Shown here: one piece after another, positions 1 to 8,487 of the stretch | Numbering within the stretch: position 1 is the first letter of the stretch | How the letters are laid out: every line of letters starts with the position of its first letter | Program-made: the position numbers and the translations under genes | Assembly (NCBI GenBank): GCA_022706885.1 | Contig: JAKJBR010000002.1 | Location: 69,593-133,592, forward strand | DNA: 64,000 nucleotides | Reading direction: 5' to 3' | DNA from: DUPQ01 sp022706885 | GTDB taxonomy: Bacteria > Bacillota > Clostridia > DUPQ01 | The notes under the pieces: model-generated | Told to the model about the DNA's origin: nothing | Database searches by the model: none | The model's input: only the letters and a program-made list of their open reading frames with translations

Positions 1-1
1 G

Positions 2-2248
2 GTAGAGCATGCATATCCCGGACCTGCACACCTTTCCATGGGTCAGGAAGCATCGGTTGTGGGACAGGCATATACACTGGGTATAGACGATTTCATTTTA
101 GGTTCACACAGAAGCCACGGTGAGATACTGGCAAAAGGATTGTCGGCCATTGAGAAACTTTCCGATAAAGAGCTTATGGATATAATGGAGAGCTATTTTG
201 ACGGCAAAATTTTAAGGATAGTTCAGAAAGACCAGAAAACGGTAAAAGAACTGGCAATAGACTTTCTGCTTTACGGAACATTGGCGGAAATATTCTCCAG
301 AGAGACCGGTTTCCACAGAGGATTGGGCGGCTCCATGCATGCCTTCTTTATTCCGTTCGGCATATACCCCAACAATGCAATAGTTGGCGGAAGTGCCGAT
401 ATAGCCGTAGGAGCGGCTCTTTACAAGAAGGTTAACAAGAAGAGCGGTATGGTTATAGCCAACTTAGGTGATGCTTCATTGGGTTGCGGACCGGTATGGG
501 AAGGAATCTGTTTTGCCACAATGGATCAGTACAAAACATTATGGGAAGGCGAGCACAAAGGCGGATTGCCCATAATATTCAATTTCTTCAATAACTTCTA
601 CGGAATGGGCGGACAGACAATGGGTGAAACCATGGGCTTTGATATTCTTGCCCGTTTCGGAGCGGGAGTAAACCCCGAGCAGATGCATGCCGAGAGAATT
701 GACGGATACAATCCTTTGGCGGTTATTGATGCGTATAAGAGAAAGAGAGAGATTATTGAAAAGAAAGAAGGACCGGTTCTTCTGGATGTCATGACATACA
801 GATTTGCAGGACACTCTCCGAGTGATGCTTCGGCATACAGAACAAAGGAAGAAATAGATATGTGGATGGAACAGGATTCACTTATCGAATACAGGCAGAA
901 ACTTGTAAAAGGCGGAATAGCAAAAGAGGAAGAGTTTGAAGCAATTCTTGGCGATGCGGCTTCACTGATATTCAAGATATATAAAATGGCTATTGATCCC
1001 GCTATAACACCCAAGATGGATCTTGTGGGTAATCCCAAAGCTATTGAAGACCTTATGTTCTCCAATGAAAGAATCGAGAAAATGGATGACAGACCGGTTG
1101 ATGCTCTCATACCTTTAGAAGAAAATACCCGTTATCAGCAGGTTCAGAAGAAAGAGAGAAGGGGTATTGTAGACGGAGTGGCGGTTTCCAAGAATAAAGT
1201 TTTCCAGATAAGAGATGCTATATTCGAAGCAATGATAGAGAAGTTCTACACAGATCCCACTATGGTTGCATACGGTGAGGAAAACAGAGAATGGGGAGGA
1301 GCATATGCCGCATACAGAGGATTATGCGATTCCATGCCCTATCACAGACTGTTCAACTCCTCCATAAGTGAAGCCGCAATAGTAGGCTCTGCGGTAGGAT
1401 ATGCAATGGCGGGCGGAAGAGCGGTAGTGGAACTGATGTATTGCGATTTCTTGGGCAGAGCGGGAGATGAAGTATTCAACCAGCTTCCCAAATGGCAGGC
1501 CATGAGTGCCGGAATACTCAAAATGCCGGTAGTGGTAAGAGTAAGTGTAGGCGCCAAATACGGTGCGCAGCATTCACAGGACTGGACCAGTTTATGTGCA
1601 CATATCCCGGGGTTGAAGGTAGTATTCCCGGTAACACCTTACGATGCTAAAGGTCTGCTAAATGCCGCTCTATCGGGAACCGACCCGGTTATATTCTTTG
1701 AAAGCCAGAGACTGTATGACAAAGGCGAGATGTTCCATGAAGGCGGAGTACCTACTGAATATTATGAGGTACCGATAGGAGAGCCGGATATAAAGAGAGC
1801 GGGTAAGGATATAACCATACTGACAATAGGTGCAACACTTTACACGGCTTTGGATGCAGCCGATATACTGAAAGAAAAATACGGAATGGAAGCCGAAGTA
1901 ATAGATGCAAGAACCGTTTCACCGTTTAATTACGACACGGTTGTTCAATCGGTTAAAAAGACCGGAAGAATTATACTTGCTTCGGATGCCTGCGAAAGAG
2001 GATCTCACCTTAAAGATATGGCAACGACAATTTCCACACTGTGTTTTGATTATCTGGATGCACCTGCAGTAGTTGTAGGATCCAGAAACTGGATTACACC
2101 GGCAGCCGATTATGAGAAGTCTTTCTTCCCTCAACCGAGCTGGATATTAGATGCCATACATCAGAAGATTGTTCCGTTAAAAGGTCATGTTTCGACAATG
2201 AGCTTTACCGACGGTGAAATAGTCAGATTGAAAAGATTAGGGGTGTAA
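2..2248 (+). CDS. Fused E1 alpha/beta thiamine-dependent 2-oxoacid dehydrogenase (5' end outside window)
   Basis: The reading frame is open from base 2, and the residues before the first Met (38) continue the family motif AHLSMGQEA, so the true start lies upstream and the gene is partial here. The N-terminal half is an E1-alpha domain with a thiamine diphosphate motif starting GDAS (about residue 156 from the edge) and ending in the Asn pair of FFNNFYGMGGQ. The C-terminal half, from about residue 390, is an E1-beta/transketolase-like domain (MVAYGEEN, then VVRVSVGAKYGAQHSQDW). Families of this type decarboxylate pyruvate, branched-chain 2-oxoacids or acetoin and pass the acyl group to a lipoyl E2. 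No E2 or E3 follows, so the substrate is unknown. A DeoR repressor starts 7 bases downstream. Confidence 0.85.
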   Translation, partial: VEHAYPGPAHLSMGQEASVVGQAYTLGIDDFILGSHRSHGEILAKGLSAIEKLSDKELMDIMESYFDGKILRIVQKDQKTVKELAIDFLLYGTLAEIFSRETGFHRGLGGSMHAFFIPFGIYPNNAIVGGSADIAVGAALYKKVNKKSGMVIANLGDASLGCGPVWEGICFATMDQYKTLWEGEHKGGLPIIFNFFNNFYGMGGQTMGETMGFDILARFGAGVNPEQMHAERIDGYNPLAVIDAYKRKREIIEKKEGPVLLDVMTYRFAGHSPSDASAYRTKEEIDMWMEQDSLIEYRQKLVKGGIAKEEEFEAILGDAASLIFKIYKMAIDPAITPKMDLVGNPKAIEDLMFSNERIEKMDDRPVDALIPLEENTRYQQVQKKERRGIVDGVAVSKNKVFQIRDAIFEAMIEKFYTDPTMVAYGEENREWGGAYAAYRGLCDSMPYHRLFNSSISEAAIVGSAVGYAMAGGRAVVELMYCDFLGRAGDEVFNQLPKWQAMSAGILKMPVVVRVSVGAKYGAQHSQDWTSLCAHIPGLKVVFPVTPYDAKGLLNAALSGTDPVIFFESQRLYDKGEMFHEGGVPTEYYEVPIGEPDIKRAGKDITILTIGATLYTALDAADILKEKYGMEAEVIDARTVSPFNYDTVVQSVKKTGRIILASDACERGSHLKDMATTISTLCFDYLDAPAVVVGSRNWITPAADYEKSFFPQPSWILDAIHQKIVPLKGHVSTMSFTDGEIVRLKRLGV

Positions 2249-2254
2249 GTTAAG

Positions 2255-3016
2255 TTGAATCAGAGACAATTACAGATAAAGCGGATGCTGGATGATCATT
2301 CAGAGGTTTTTCTCAAGCAGCTGAAGAAGATTTTCTCCGATGTCTCGGAAATGACCATACGCCGTGATTTGATACTGCTGGAAGATAAGGGATATGCGGT
2401 GCGGACTCACGGCGGAGCGGTCAGTATAAACCGTTTTAAAAAAGCGGGGGAAGATGAGACAGGTTATACTGTAAGACAGGCGGAGAATGTGGAGAAAAAA
2501 GCCATCATCGCCCGAAAAGCCTCCCATTTCATTGAAAAAGACCGATCGGTATATTTGGACGCGGGAAGTACCGTTATGGGTTTAGCCAATCTTCTTACCG
2601 ATATGAAAGGCTGCACCTTTATAACTTCCGCGGTAAACACCGCTTTGAAACTTGCTTCCACCGATAACTCGGTTATATTGCTGGGAGGAACGATAAGCCC
2701 CAATACATTGGCATGTTCCGGTCCGGAAGCCATGCAGATGTTGGAGATAATGAACATTGATTTAGCTGTAATGGGAGCTTCGGGATTTTCCGCGGATAAG
2801 GGTTTTTCCGTTTCCAATATGCATGATGCCAAATTAAAAACCAGAATTATCGAGAAGGCCAGAAAAACCATAATGCTTGCAGATTCTACCAAAATAGAAA
2901 AGGATAAAGCATACACTTTCTGCCGGCTTAAGGATGTGGATATTTGGGTTTGCGACACCCTGCCCGATGATAAAGTTTTAGATAAATGCAAAAAAGACAA
3001 TGTTCTGGTTGTGTAA
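2255..3016 (+). CDS. DeoR/GlpR-family transcriptional repressor
   Basis: A 253-residue regulator starting at TTG behind AGGGGTG. The N-terminal DeoR winged helix is clear (SEMTIRRDLILLEDKGYAVRTHGGAV, about residues 31-56). The C-terminal half is the sugar-phosphate isomerase-like sensor domain (LLGGTISPNTLACSGPEA, then DLAVMGASGFSADKGF and LADSTKIEKD). DeoR proteins normally bind a phosphorylated sugar and release the operator of a catabolic operon. It is almost coupled to the E1 gene before it. I infer that it controls that operon and perhaps the kinase/aldolase operon at 6471-11831. Confidence 0.9.
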   Translation: MNQRQLQIKRMLDDHSEVFLKQLKKIFSDVSEMTIRRDLILLEDKGYAVRTHGGAVSINRFKKAGEDETGYTVRQAENVEKKAIIARKASHFIEKDRSVYLDAGSTVMGLANLLTDMKGCTFITSAVNTALKLASTDNSVILLGGTISPNTLACSGPEAMQMLEIMNIDLAVMGASGFSADKGFSVSNMHDAKLKTRIIEKARKTIMLADSTKIEKDKAYTFCRLKDVDIWVCDTLPDDKVLDKCKKDNVLVV

Positions 3017-3020
3017 CCGC

Positions 3021-4184
3021 ATGAAAAAAAGATTAATCGCACTATTTCTGTTATTTACTCTGCTTATAGTATTATCCTCCTGTAAAACTTTTAATGAGAA
3101 GAATCTTGATACGGATAATATCACTGAAACAAGCAATGTTTTTAACGGTGATATAAACGACAGAAGATTTACGCGTTTCCGGCAGTCGGACGGATGTTCT
3201 TATTCACAGTTTGTTGAGACACCCGAGGGAATCTATTATCTCAAGGACTTCTATGTCTATTTCAGTTCCGACGGTATTTCAAAATATGTAAAATTATGCT
3301 CAAAACCTGATTGTCTTCACAATGATTCTGATTGTAATGCTTATGCAGGCGCAAACTTAATCTCGTATTATGACGGGTATATCTACTATGTAGCAATTGA
3401 TAAATTTAATCATTACCTGTTCAGAATGAATATGGATGGCACCGGTCATGTCAATATAAAACCGATTTCCACTACAAATGAAAGATATACCGGTTTTTTT
3501 GAACATGGCTATTTATATTACTACAAAGGAACGATTTTCGGTTTAGCCGGAAACACTAATACCGTGATATACAAAACGCCGGTTTTTGACAACAGTGAAG
3601 GAATAGCGGTAGTAGATACTGAAGATAATGATATCGGTATCGGTAAGATTTTTTTGTTTTATCCGTTAGATGAATATATGTATTTTTATACTTATTCTCC
3701 TGATTCTGAATGCTCCGTATGCAGATATTCAATGGAAACCGGACAGTGGAGTGAATTTGTAAATACTGAAATGTGCTATCAGAGTGTGCTTTTGGATATG
3801 GATAAAGTGTACTGGTATCTGAACGGCGAAGGATTTTATGAATATACCTACGAAACAGGTGTAACAGAAAAAGTAGCGGAAAGTATAGGCGACGGCTTAT
3901 ATGGAATTTCGTATAATGACAAGTATATTTATGCATATCAGTATTTTAAAGAAAAATATTCATCTGTTTTTCCCATGTTTTACATTTTTGACAGGCAGTA
4001 CAATCTGATAGACAGTGTATTGTTTGATATTGAAATGGAGGATTACTCCTTAACATTTTATGTAACGGAACTGGAGGACTATGTTATCCTGTCATCAAAA
4101 ATAAACAGTAACCCTCCCGATTACTATCTCTTGAAATCGGAATTCGGAAGCGGGGATATAAAGGTGAGGAAAATCGGTGACTGA
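3021..4184 (+). CDS. Putative lipoprotein, DUF5050-like repeat protein
   Basis: A 387-residue protein. I place the start at ATG 3021 (MKKRLIALFLL) because it gives a textbook lipoprotein signal with lipobox LSSC; a longer frame from 3000 would put junk before it and overlap the DeoR stop. After the lipid-anchored Cys there is a low-complexity linker, then a beta-rich extracytoplasmic domain with repeated YYY/YxY blocks and the motif LCSKPDCLH, which recurs in clostridial lipoproteins with beta-propeller-like folds. No catalytic motif is seen. The ribosome site is weak. Function unknown; a surface sensor or binding protein is possible. Confidence 0.75.
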   Translation: MKKRLIALFLLFTLLIVLSSCKTFNEKNLDTDNITETSNVFNGDINDRRFTRFRQSDGCSYSQFVETPEGIYYLKDFYVYFSSDGISKYVKLCSKPDCLHNDSDCNAYAGANLISYYDGYIYYVAIDKFNHYLFRMNMDGTGHVNIKPISTTNERYTGFFEHGYLYYYKGTIFGLAGNTNTVIYKTPVFDNSEGIAVVDTEDNDIGIGKIFLFYPLDEYMYFYTYSPDSECSVCRYSMETGQWSEFVNTEMCYQSVLLDMDKVYWYLNGEGFYEYTYETGVTEKVAESIGDGLYGISYNDKYIYAYQYFKEKYSSVFPMFYIFDRQYNLIDSVLFDIEMEDYSLTFYVTELEDYVILSSKINSNPPDYYLLKSEFGSGDIKVRKIGD

Positions 4185-4211
4185 TAGTCCGTTTTATGTT
4201 ATCATATTCCT

Positions 4212-4775
4212 ATGAAGATTCTATTTATACGGCACGGTCAGACCGATTGGAACATACAGGAAAGAGTACAGGGCTCTTCGGATATACCACTTAATGAAAC
4301 GGGAATAAAACAGGCACATGCGGTTAAAGAGATGCTTAAGAAGCATAACTTTGATGAAGTGATAGTTTCGCCTTTGGAAAGAGCAAGACATACGGCATCC
4401 ATAGTATGTGAAGGCAGAGCTGTGGAAATGATTATAGACCGAAGGATTGCGGAAAGAGACTTCGGTAAGTACGAGGGGGTTTCATACAGGCAGGATACCG
4501 AATATTATAAAAAAGTATGGTCACTGGACATGAATAATCAGCTTGAGACTGTGGAATCATATATTGCGTTTTACGGAAGAGTTGTGGATTTTCTTGAAGA
4601 AATTATTAAAAAGCATTACGGCAAAACCGTCTTACTGGTTGCACACGGCGGAGTATCGATAGCCGTTGCGCAGTATTTCAAAGGCGCCCCTGAAAACGGA
4701 GATTACCGCAGTTATTTATTGGATAACTGCGAAATAGCCGAATATGATGAGACATATATAAAAAAGAAATTATGA
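4212..4775 (+). CDS. Histidine phosphatase (phosphoglycerate mutase/CobC superfamily)
   Basis: A 187-residue protein with the phosphohistidine motif FIRHGQTDWN at residues 5-14, the arginine motif SPLERARHTA (about 53-62), the acidic ERDFGKYEG and the second catalytic His in LVAHGGVS. The length and single domain fit the small dPGM-like phosphatases that act on sugar phosphates, nucleotides or the cobalamin precursor; the substrate cannot be read from sequence. No cobalamin genes are near. The stop overlaps the next start by 4 bases (ATGA), so it is translationally coupled to the DUF2779 nuclease. Confidence 0.88.
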   Translation: MKILFIRHGQTDWNIQERVQGSSDIPLNETGIKQAHAVKEMLKKHNFDEVIVSPLERARHTASIVCEGRAVEMIIDRRIAERDFGKYEGVSYRQDTEYYKKVWSLDMNNQLETVESYIAFYGRVVDFLEEIIKKHYGKTVLLVAHGGVSIAVAQYFKGAPENGDYRSYLLDNCEIAEYDETYIKKKL

Positions 4776-6244
4776 TAGATTTCAATGTTTCAAAATCCAG
4801 ATATGTAAGAGCGGTACAGTGTATAAAAATGTACTGGATGGACAGAGTTAAGCCGGAAGAGTTTGATGATTCGGTAATGGTTGAAGCGGTGCTGGAAACC
4901 GGCAATGAAGTGGGGGAATTGGCGCAAAAGCTTTTTGATAATGTATCCGTTGTAGAATACTCGGATGATAAGTCGCAAATGATAAATAGGACAAGTGAAT
5001 ATATCAGGCTGGGTAAAAGATATATTGCCGAAGCTTCATTTGCCTATAAAGGACGCTTTTTGAGCGTGGATATATTGGAAGTATGTGATGACGGCGTTAT
5101 CATCAATGAGGTAAAGAGTTCCACAAGTGTTAAAGATGTATACCTTGATGATGCCGCATATCAGAGTTATGTTCTGTCACTTTCCGGTTTCAATGTTAAA
5201 AGGGTAAATGTAATAACTCTCAATTCAAGTTATGTCAGAAAAGGCGAACTGGATTTGACCGAGCTGTTTTCGGTCACTGATGTGACTTGTCAGGCTGTTT
5301 CCCGCCATAATGTTGTAGAGGAACATTTGGAATCCATGTCACAGCTGGATTTTGAAATCGAACCGGATATGGAAATAGATAACTACTGTTTTGAACCTTA
5401 TCCTTGCGGGTATTTCGGCTACTGCACACGTCATCTGCCCGAAGAAAATATATTTGCACTTAAGAATGTTTTCAGAAAAGACAAGCTTAGCATGTATCGT
5501 AGCGGCATATATTCCTTTTCCGATGTTATTAATGAAAGAGTTGTATTTTCACGGCTGAGACCGGTTGTAAAAGATCAGCTTCTGAAAGAAAAGATTGTAG
5601 ATAAAAAAGAGATCGGTCGATTTGTAAGCAAGTTCCGTTACCCTCTGTATTATTTAGACTTTGAAACGATACAATATGCCATACCGCCGTATGACGGCAT
5701 GAAGCCGTATCAGCAGACACCTTTTCAATATTCTTTGCATATAGAATATGAGGACGGCAGGCTGGAGCATAAGGAGTATCTTGCGTCGGACGGATTTGAC
5801 TGCAGAGAACAATTGGCCACACGTCTGGTAAACGATATACCTGAGGGCGTCTGCTCGGTTGCATATAATATGGCGTTTGAAAAAGGTGTCATCAGAGACC
5901 TTGCCGATTATTTTCCTCACCTTCGGGATGAGCTTACGGATATATATGACAATATGCTGGATCTTATGATACCCTTTAAAAACCACTGGTATTATGATAA
6001 GGCAATGCAGGGAAGTTATTCCATCAAAGCGGTACTGCCCGCTCTTTTTCCCGATGATTATACTTTGGATTATGAAAATCTTGAAGGAGTAAAAAGAGGA
6101 GATCAGGCCATGGCTGCGTTCAGAAAAATGCCTTCCATGTCGGAAGAGGAAAAACAGCAGGTTCGGAATCAGTTACTGGAATACTGTAAGTTGGACACCT
6201 ATGCCATGGTGATGATAATGAGAAAACTGAAGGAGCAATTATGA
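4772..6244 (+). CDS. DUF2779 protein: RecB-like PD-(D/E)XK nuclease plus RNase H-fold exonuclease domain
   Basis: A 490-residue two-domain protein. The N-terminal part carries a PD-(D/E)XK nuclease core: E88, D100, E113-V-K115 and the downstream AYQSY motif near 129-133. After a central region with spaced Cys residues (residues about 211-218, CFEPYPCGYFGYC), the C-terminal DUF2779 domain starts LYYLDFETIQ (D296, E298), continues with AYNMAFEKGVIRDL and ends with YCKLDTYAMV, the pattern of a DEDD-type 3'-5' exonuclease. Role unknown; nucleic-acid processing or defence is inferred. The order CxxxxxC..C could hold an Fe-S cluster as in related RecB nucleases, but this is speculation. Confidence 0.8.
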   Translation: MIDFNVSKSRYVRAVQCIKMYWMDRVKPEEFDDSVMVEAVLETGNEVGELAQKLFDNVSVVEYSDDKSQMINRTSEYIRLGKRYIAEASFAYKGRFLSVDILEVCDDGVIINEVKSSTSVKDVYLDDAAYQSYVLSLSGFNVKRVNVITLNSSYVRKGELDLTELFSVTDVTCQAVSRHNVVEEHLESMSQLDFEIEPDMEIDNYCFEPYPCGYFGYCTRHLPEENIFALKNVFRKDKLSMYRSGIYSFSDVINERVVFSRLRPVVKDQLLKEKIVDKKEIGRFVSKFRYPLYYLDFETIQYAIPPYDGMKPYQQTPFQYSLHIEYEDGRLEHKEYLASDGFDCREQLATRLVNDIPEGVCSVAYNMAFEKGVIRDLADYFPHLRDELTDIYDNMLDLMIPFKNHWYYDKAMQGSYSIKAVLPALFPDDYTLDYENLEGVKRGDQAMAAFRKMPSMSEEEKQQVRNQLLEYCKLDTYAMVMIMRKLKEQL

Positions 6245-6375
6245 GTGATAAAGACGACAAAGATGTCGGGCAGGGTAAGCAGGAATTCAGAAGAAAAATT
6301 ATAAAGACCGTTATATTGGCCATACTTATAATTGCACTGTCCGCCCTCCTTATATACTGGTATTTTTTGAGATAA
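6241..6375 (+). CDS. 44-residue single-pass membrane peptide
   Basis: A short frame starting with an ATGA overlap on the stop of the DUF2779 gene. It encodes a charged N-terminal tail (MSDKDDKDVGQGKQEFRRK) followed by one hydrophobic helix (about residues 21-42) and ends WYFLR. The coupling to the gene before it and the clean cytosol-to-membrane charge pattern argue for a real gene. No homologue is recognised. It may tether or regulate the nuclease. Confidence 0.55.
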   Translation: MSDKDDKDVGQGKQEFRRKIIKTVILAILIIALSALLIYWYFLR

Positions 6376-6439
6376 CAGCGGTTTTCTTTAGTTAAAAAGA
6401 CACAATCCTATATGTTTTTGAAAACCGTTGGGATATAAT
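6376..6439 (+). promoter_or_regulatory. Inverted repeat and -10 box upstream of the sugar operon
   Basis: CAGCGGTTTTC (6376-6386) and GAAAACCGTTG (6420-6430) form an inverted repeat with one mismatch and arms centred 44 bp apart, about four helical turns. A TATAAT box (6434-6439) follows the right arm at once, and no good -35 box is present, so the right arm covers the -35 region. This suits a repressor or activator site for the SDR-kinase-aldolase operon. Base-paired RNA is an alternative reading, but the loop is long and no T-tract follows. Confidence 0.5.
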
Positions 6440-6470
6440 AAAGGTAAGAATAACAATTAGGAGCTTTTTT

Positions 6471-7247
6471 ATGAAATTATTGAATAATAAAGTTGCTGTC
6501 ATAACGGGAGCCGCACAGGGTTTGGGCGAGGCATTGGCTCAAAGACTGGATAAAGAAGGGTGTTCAATCGTTTTGGCGGATTTGAATTACGAAAAAGTAT
6601 GTGAAGTGGCAAAGCCGCTGAAAAAAGCCGTAGCCTGTAAAGTGGATGTCACCAAAGAAGTGGAAGTAGATGCAATGACTCAACTGGCTGTGGATACATT
6701 CGGAAGAATTGATATATTTGTCAACAATGCCGGCATTGTTATATCCGGTCCCACCGATGAGTTTGATGTAAACAAATGGAGACTGGTGCAGGATGTCAAT
6801 CTTTGGGGATATTTCATATGTGCCAAGTCGGCTGTAAAACATATGTTAAAGAATAAAAACGGAGCATCTTTTATACAGATTAACAGTAAATCGGGCAAAA
6901 AAGGCTCTTTTAGAAACAGTGCATACGCCGCATCGAAGTTCGGCGGTATAGGACTTACTCAGAGCCTTGCTCTGGAGTATGCAAAAGACAATATCCGATT
7001 CAATGCCATATGTCCGGGTAACCTTTTAAATTCCCCGTTATGGGTTGACAGTCTTTTTAAGCAGTATGCAAAAAACCAGGGAATAACCGAAGAGGAAGTC
7101 CGTCAGAAGTACCTTGATCAGGTACCTATGGGAAGATCCTGTGAATATGAGGATGTTGCAAATGTAATGGTTTTCTTAGCTTCCGATATGTCCAGCTATA
7201 TGACGGGACAGGCAATTAATGTAACAGGCGGACAGGAAATGCGATAA
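6471..7247 (+). CDS. SDR-family dehydrogenase, sugar/lactaldehyde type
   Basis: A 258-residue classical short-chain dehydrogenase: cofactor motif TGAAQGLG (residues 13-20), acidic D37 after the second strand suggesting NAD preference, NNAG, catalytic Ser in QINSKSG and YAASK, and the C-terminal TGQAINVTGGQEMR. The sequence resembles annotated sorbitol-6-phosphate dehydrogenases and the C-terminal domain of YuxG-type bifunctional proteins. With a rhamnulokinase-like kinase and a class II aldolase in the same run it most likely oxidises or reduces the aldehyde product (L-lactaldehyde) or a sugar phosphate. Good ribosome site (TAGGAG). Confidence 0.85.
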   Translation: MKLLNNKVAVITGAAQGLGEALAQRLDKEGCSIVLADLNYEKVCEVAKPLKKAVACKVDVTKEVEVDAMTQLAVDTFGRIDIFVNNAGIVISGPTDEFDVNKWRLVQDVNLWGYFICAKSAVKHMLKNKNGASFIQINSKSGKKGSFRNSAYAASKFGGIGLTQSLALEYAKDNIRFNAICPGNLLNSPLWVDSLFKQYAKNQGITEEEVRQKYLDQVPMGRSCEYEDVANVMVFLASDMSSYMTGQAINVTGGQEMR

Positions 7248-7249
7248 AT

Positions 7250-8470
7250 ATGAATGAATTCTTCCTTCTGCAAATTGAAAATCTGAATAATCCTAAAAAG
7301 GCGGAAAGGCTGAACAGTCTGTCGGTGTTGAAAAATGCCGTAGATAAAGGTGATATGCCTAAACCGGTATTCTATAACGATGTAAACAACCATATACATA
7401 CCGCATATTCCTTTTCACCGTACAGTCCCTCAAAAGCTCTGTTTATGGCTTACATGAACGGTCTTAAGACTGCGGGCATAATGGATCATGATTCGGTTGC
7501 AGGGTGCAAAGAGTTTATTGAAGCGGGTAAGATTTTAGATATGCCCATTACCTGCGGTATTGAGGTAAGGGCACGTATGGATAAGACGCCGTTAAACGGC
7601 CTAAGGATAAACAATCCCGACCAGGATTCCGTTGCCTATGTTGCTCTTCACGGAATACCTCATCAGTATATAGATACAATACAGGATTTCATGGCACCGT
7701 ACAGAGCGGCCAGAAATGAGCGCAACCGAGCCATGTGTGAAAAGATAAATCAGGTCTTGAACAAATATGATATTTCATTGGATTTTGATAAAGAGGTCGC
7801 TCCGTTATCTTTGTATCATGAAGGCGGAACGGTAACCGAAAGACACATATCTTATGCACTTGCACTTAAAATGATAGAACGTTTCAAAAGAGGAAAAGCA
7901 CTTATAGATTTCTACAAGACTACTTTAAGATTACCTCTAAGCCTTAAAAATGAAGCTTTATTGAGCGATGTGTCCAATCCGGTGTATGAGTATGACCTTT
8001 TGGGAGCGATAAAAAGTGATTTGATTTCACTGTTCTACATAGATGCTTATGACGAGTGTCCCGATATACACGATGTAATATCTTTGAGCAGAAAGACCAA
8101 AGCCATATCGGCATATGCATATTTAGGAGATGTGGCAAGTTCGGTGACCGGAGACAAGAAGCCGCAGAAATTTGAGGACTCTTATCTGGATAAGCTTTTT
8201 GAAGTGTTAAAGCAACTGGATTTCGATGCGGTGACATATATGCCCTCGAGAAATACCAAAGAGCAACTGATAAGGGTCAGAACGTTATGTGAGCGGTACG
8301 GATTTTTCCAGATAAGCGGAGAGGATATAAACTCACCGAGACAGAGTTTTGTGTGCAAAGCCATGAGAGATCCGTTTTTCGATAATTTAAGGGAATCAAC
8401 ATATGCCTTGATAAATCACGAACGGCAAGCGACCGAAGATATAACTAAGGCTATGTTTTATAATAAATAA
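7250..8470 (+). CDS. PHP-domain phosphoesterase
   Basis: A 406-residue protein starting 2 bases after the SDR stop. The PHP metal-binding motifs are NHIHTAYS (H48, H50), GIMDHDS (D79, H80, D81), CGIEVRA (E105) and a late SGEDINSPRQ. The family contains histidinol phosphatase and polymerase-associated phosphoesterases; at this length, with a C-terminal extension and an SDR/kinase operon context, it is an uncharacterised branch. I infer hydrolysis of a small phosphorylated metabolite, perhaps to relieve sugar-phosphate stress. Confidence 0.82.
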   Translation: MNEFFLLQIENLNNPKKAERLNSLSVLKNAVDKGDMPKPVFYNDVNNHIHTAYSFSPYSPSKALFMAYMNGLKTAGIMDHDSVAGCKEFIEAGKILDMPITCGIEVRARMDKTPLNGLRINNPDQDSVAYVALHGIPHQYIDTIQDFMAPYRAARNERNRAMCEKINQVLNKYDISLDFDKEVAPLSLYHEGGTVTERHISYALALKMIERFKRGKALIDFYKTTLRLPLSLKNEALLSDVSNPVYEYDLLGAIKSDLISLFYIDAYDECPDIHDVISLSRKTKAISAYAYLGDVASSVTGDKKPQKFEDSYLDKLFEVLKQLDFDAVTYMPSRNTKEQLIRVRTLCERYGFFQISGEDINSPRQSFVCKAMRDPFFDNLRESTYALINHERQATEDITKAMFYNK

Positions 8471-8487
8471 GAAAGAGGTGTCCGCAA

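Noticed and set aside
598..1110. 170-residue minus-strand frame inside the E1 gene
   Set aside because: It is an out-of-frame shadow of a clearly coding plus-strand gene, with no ribosome site and no family motif.
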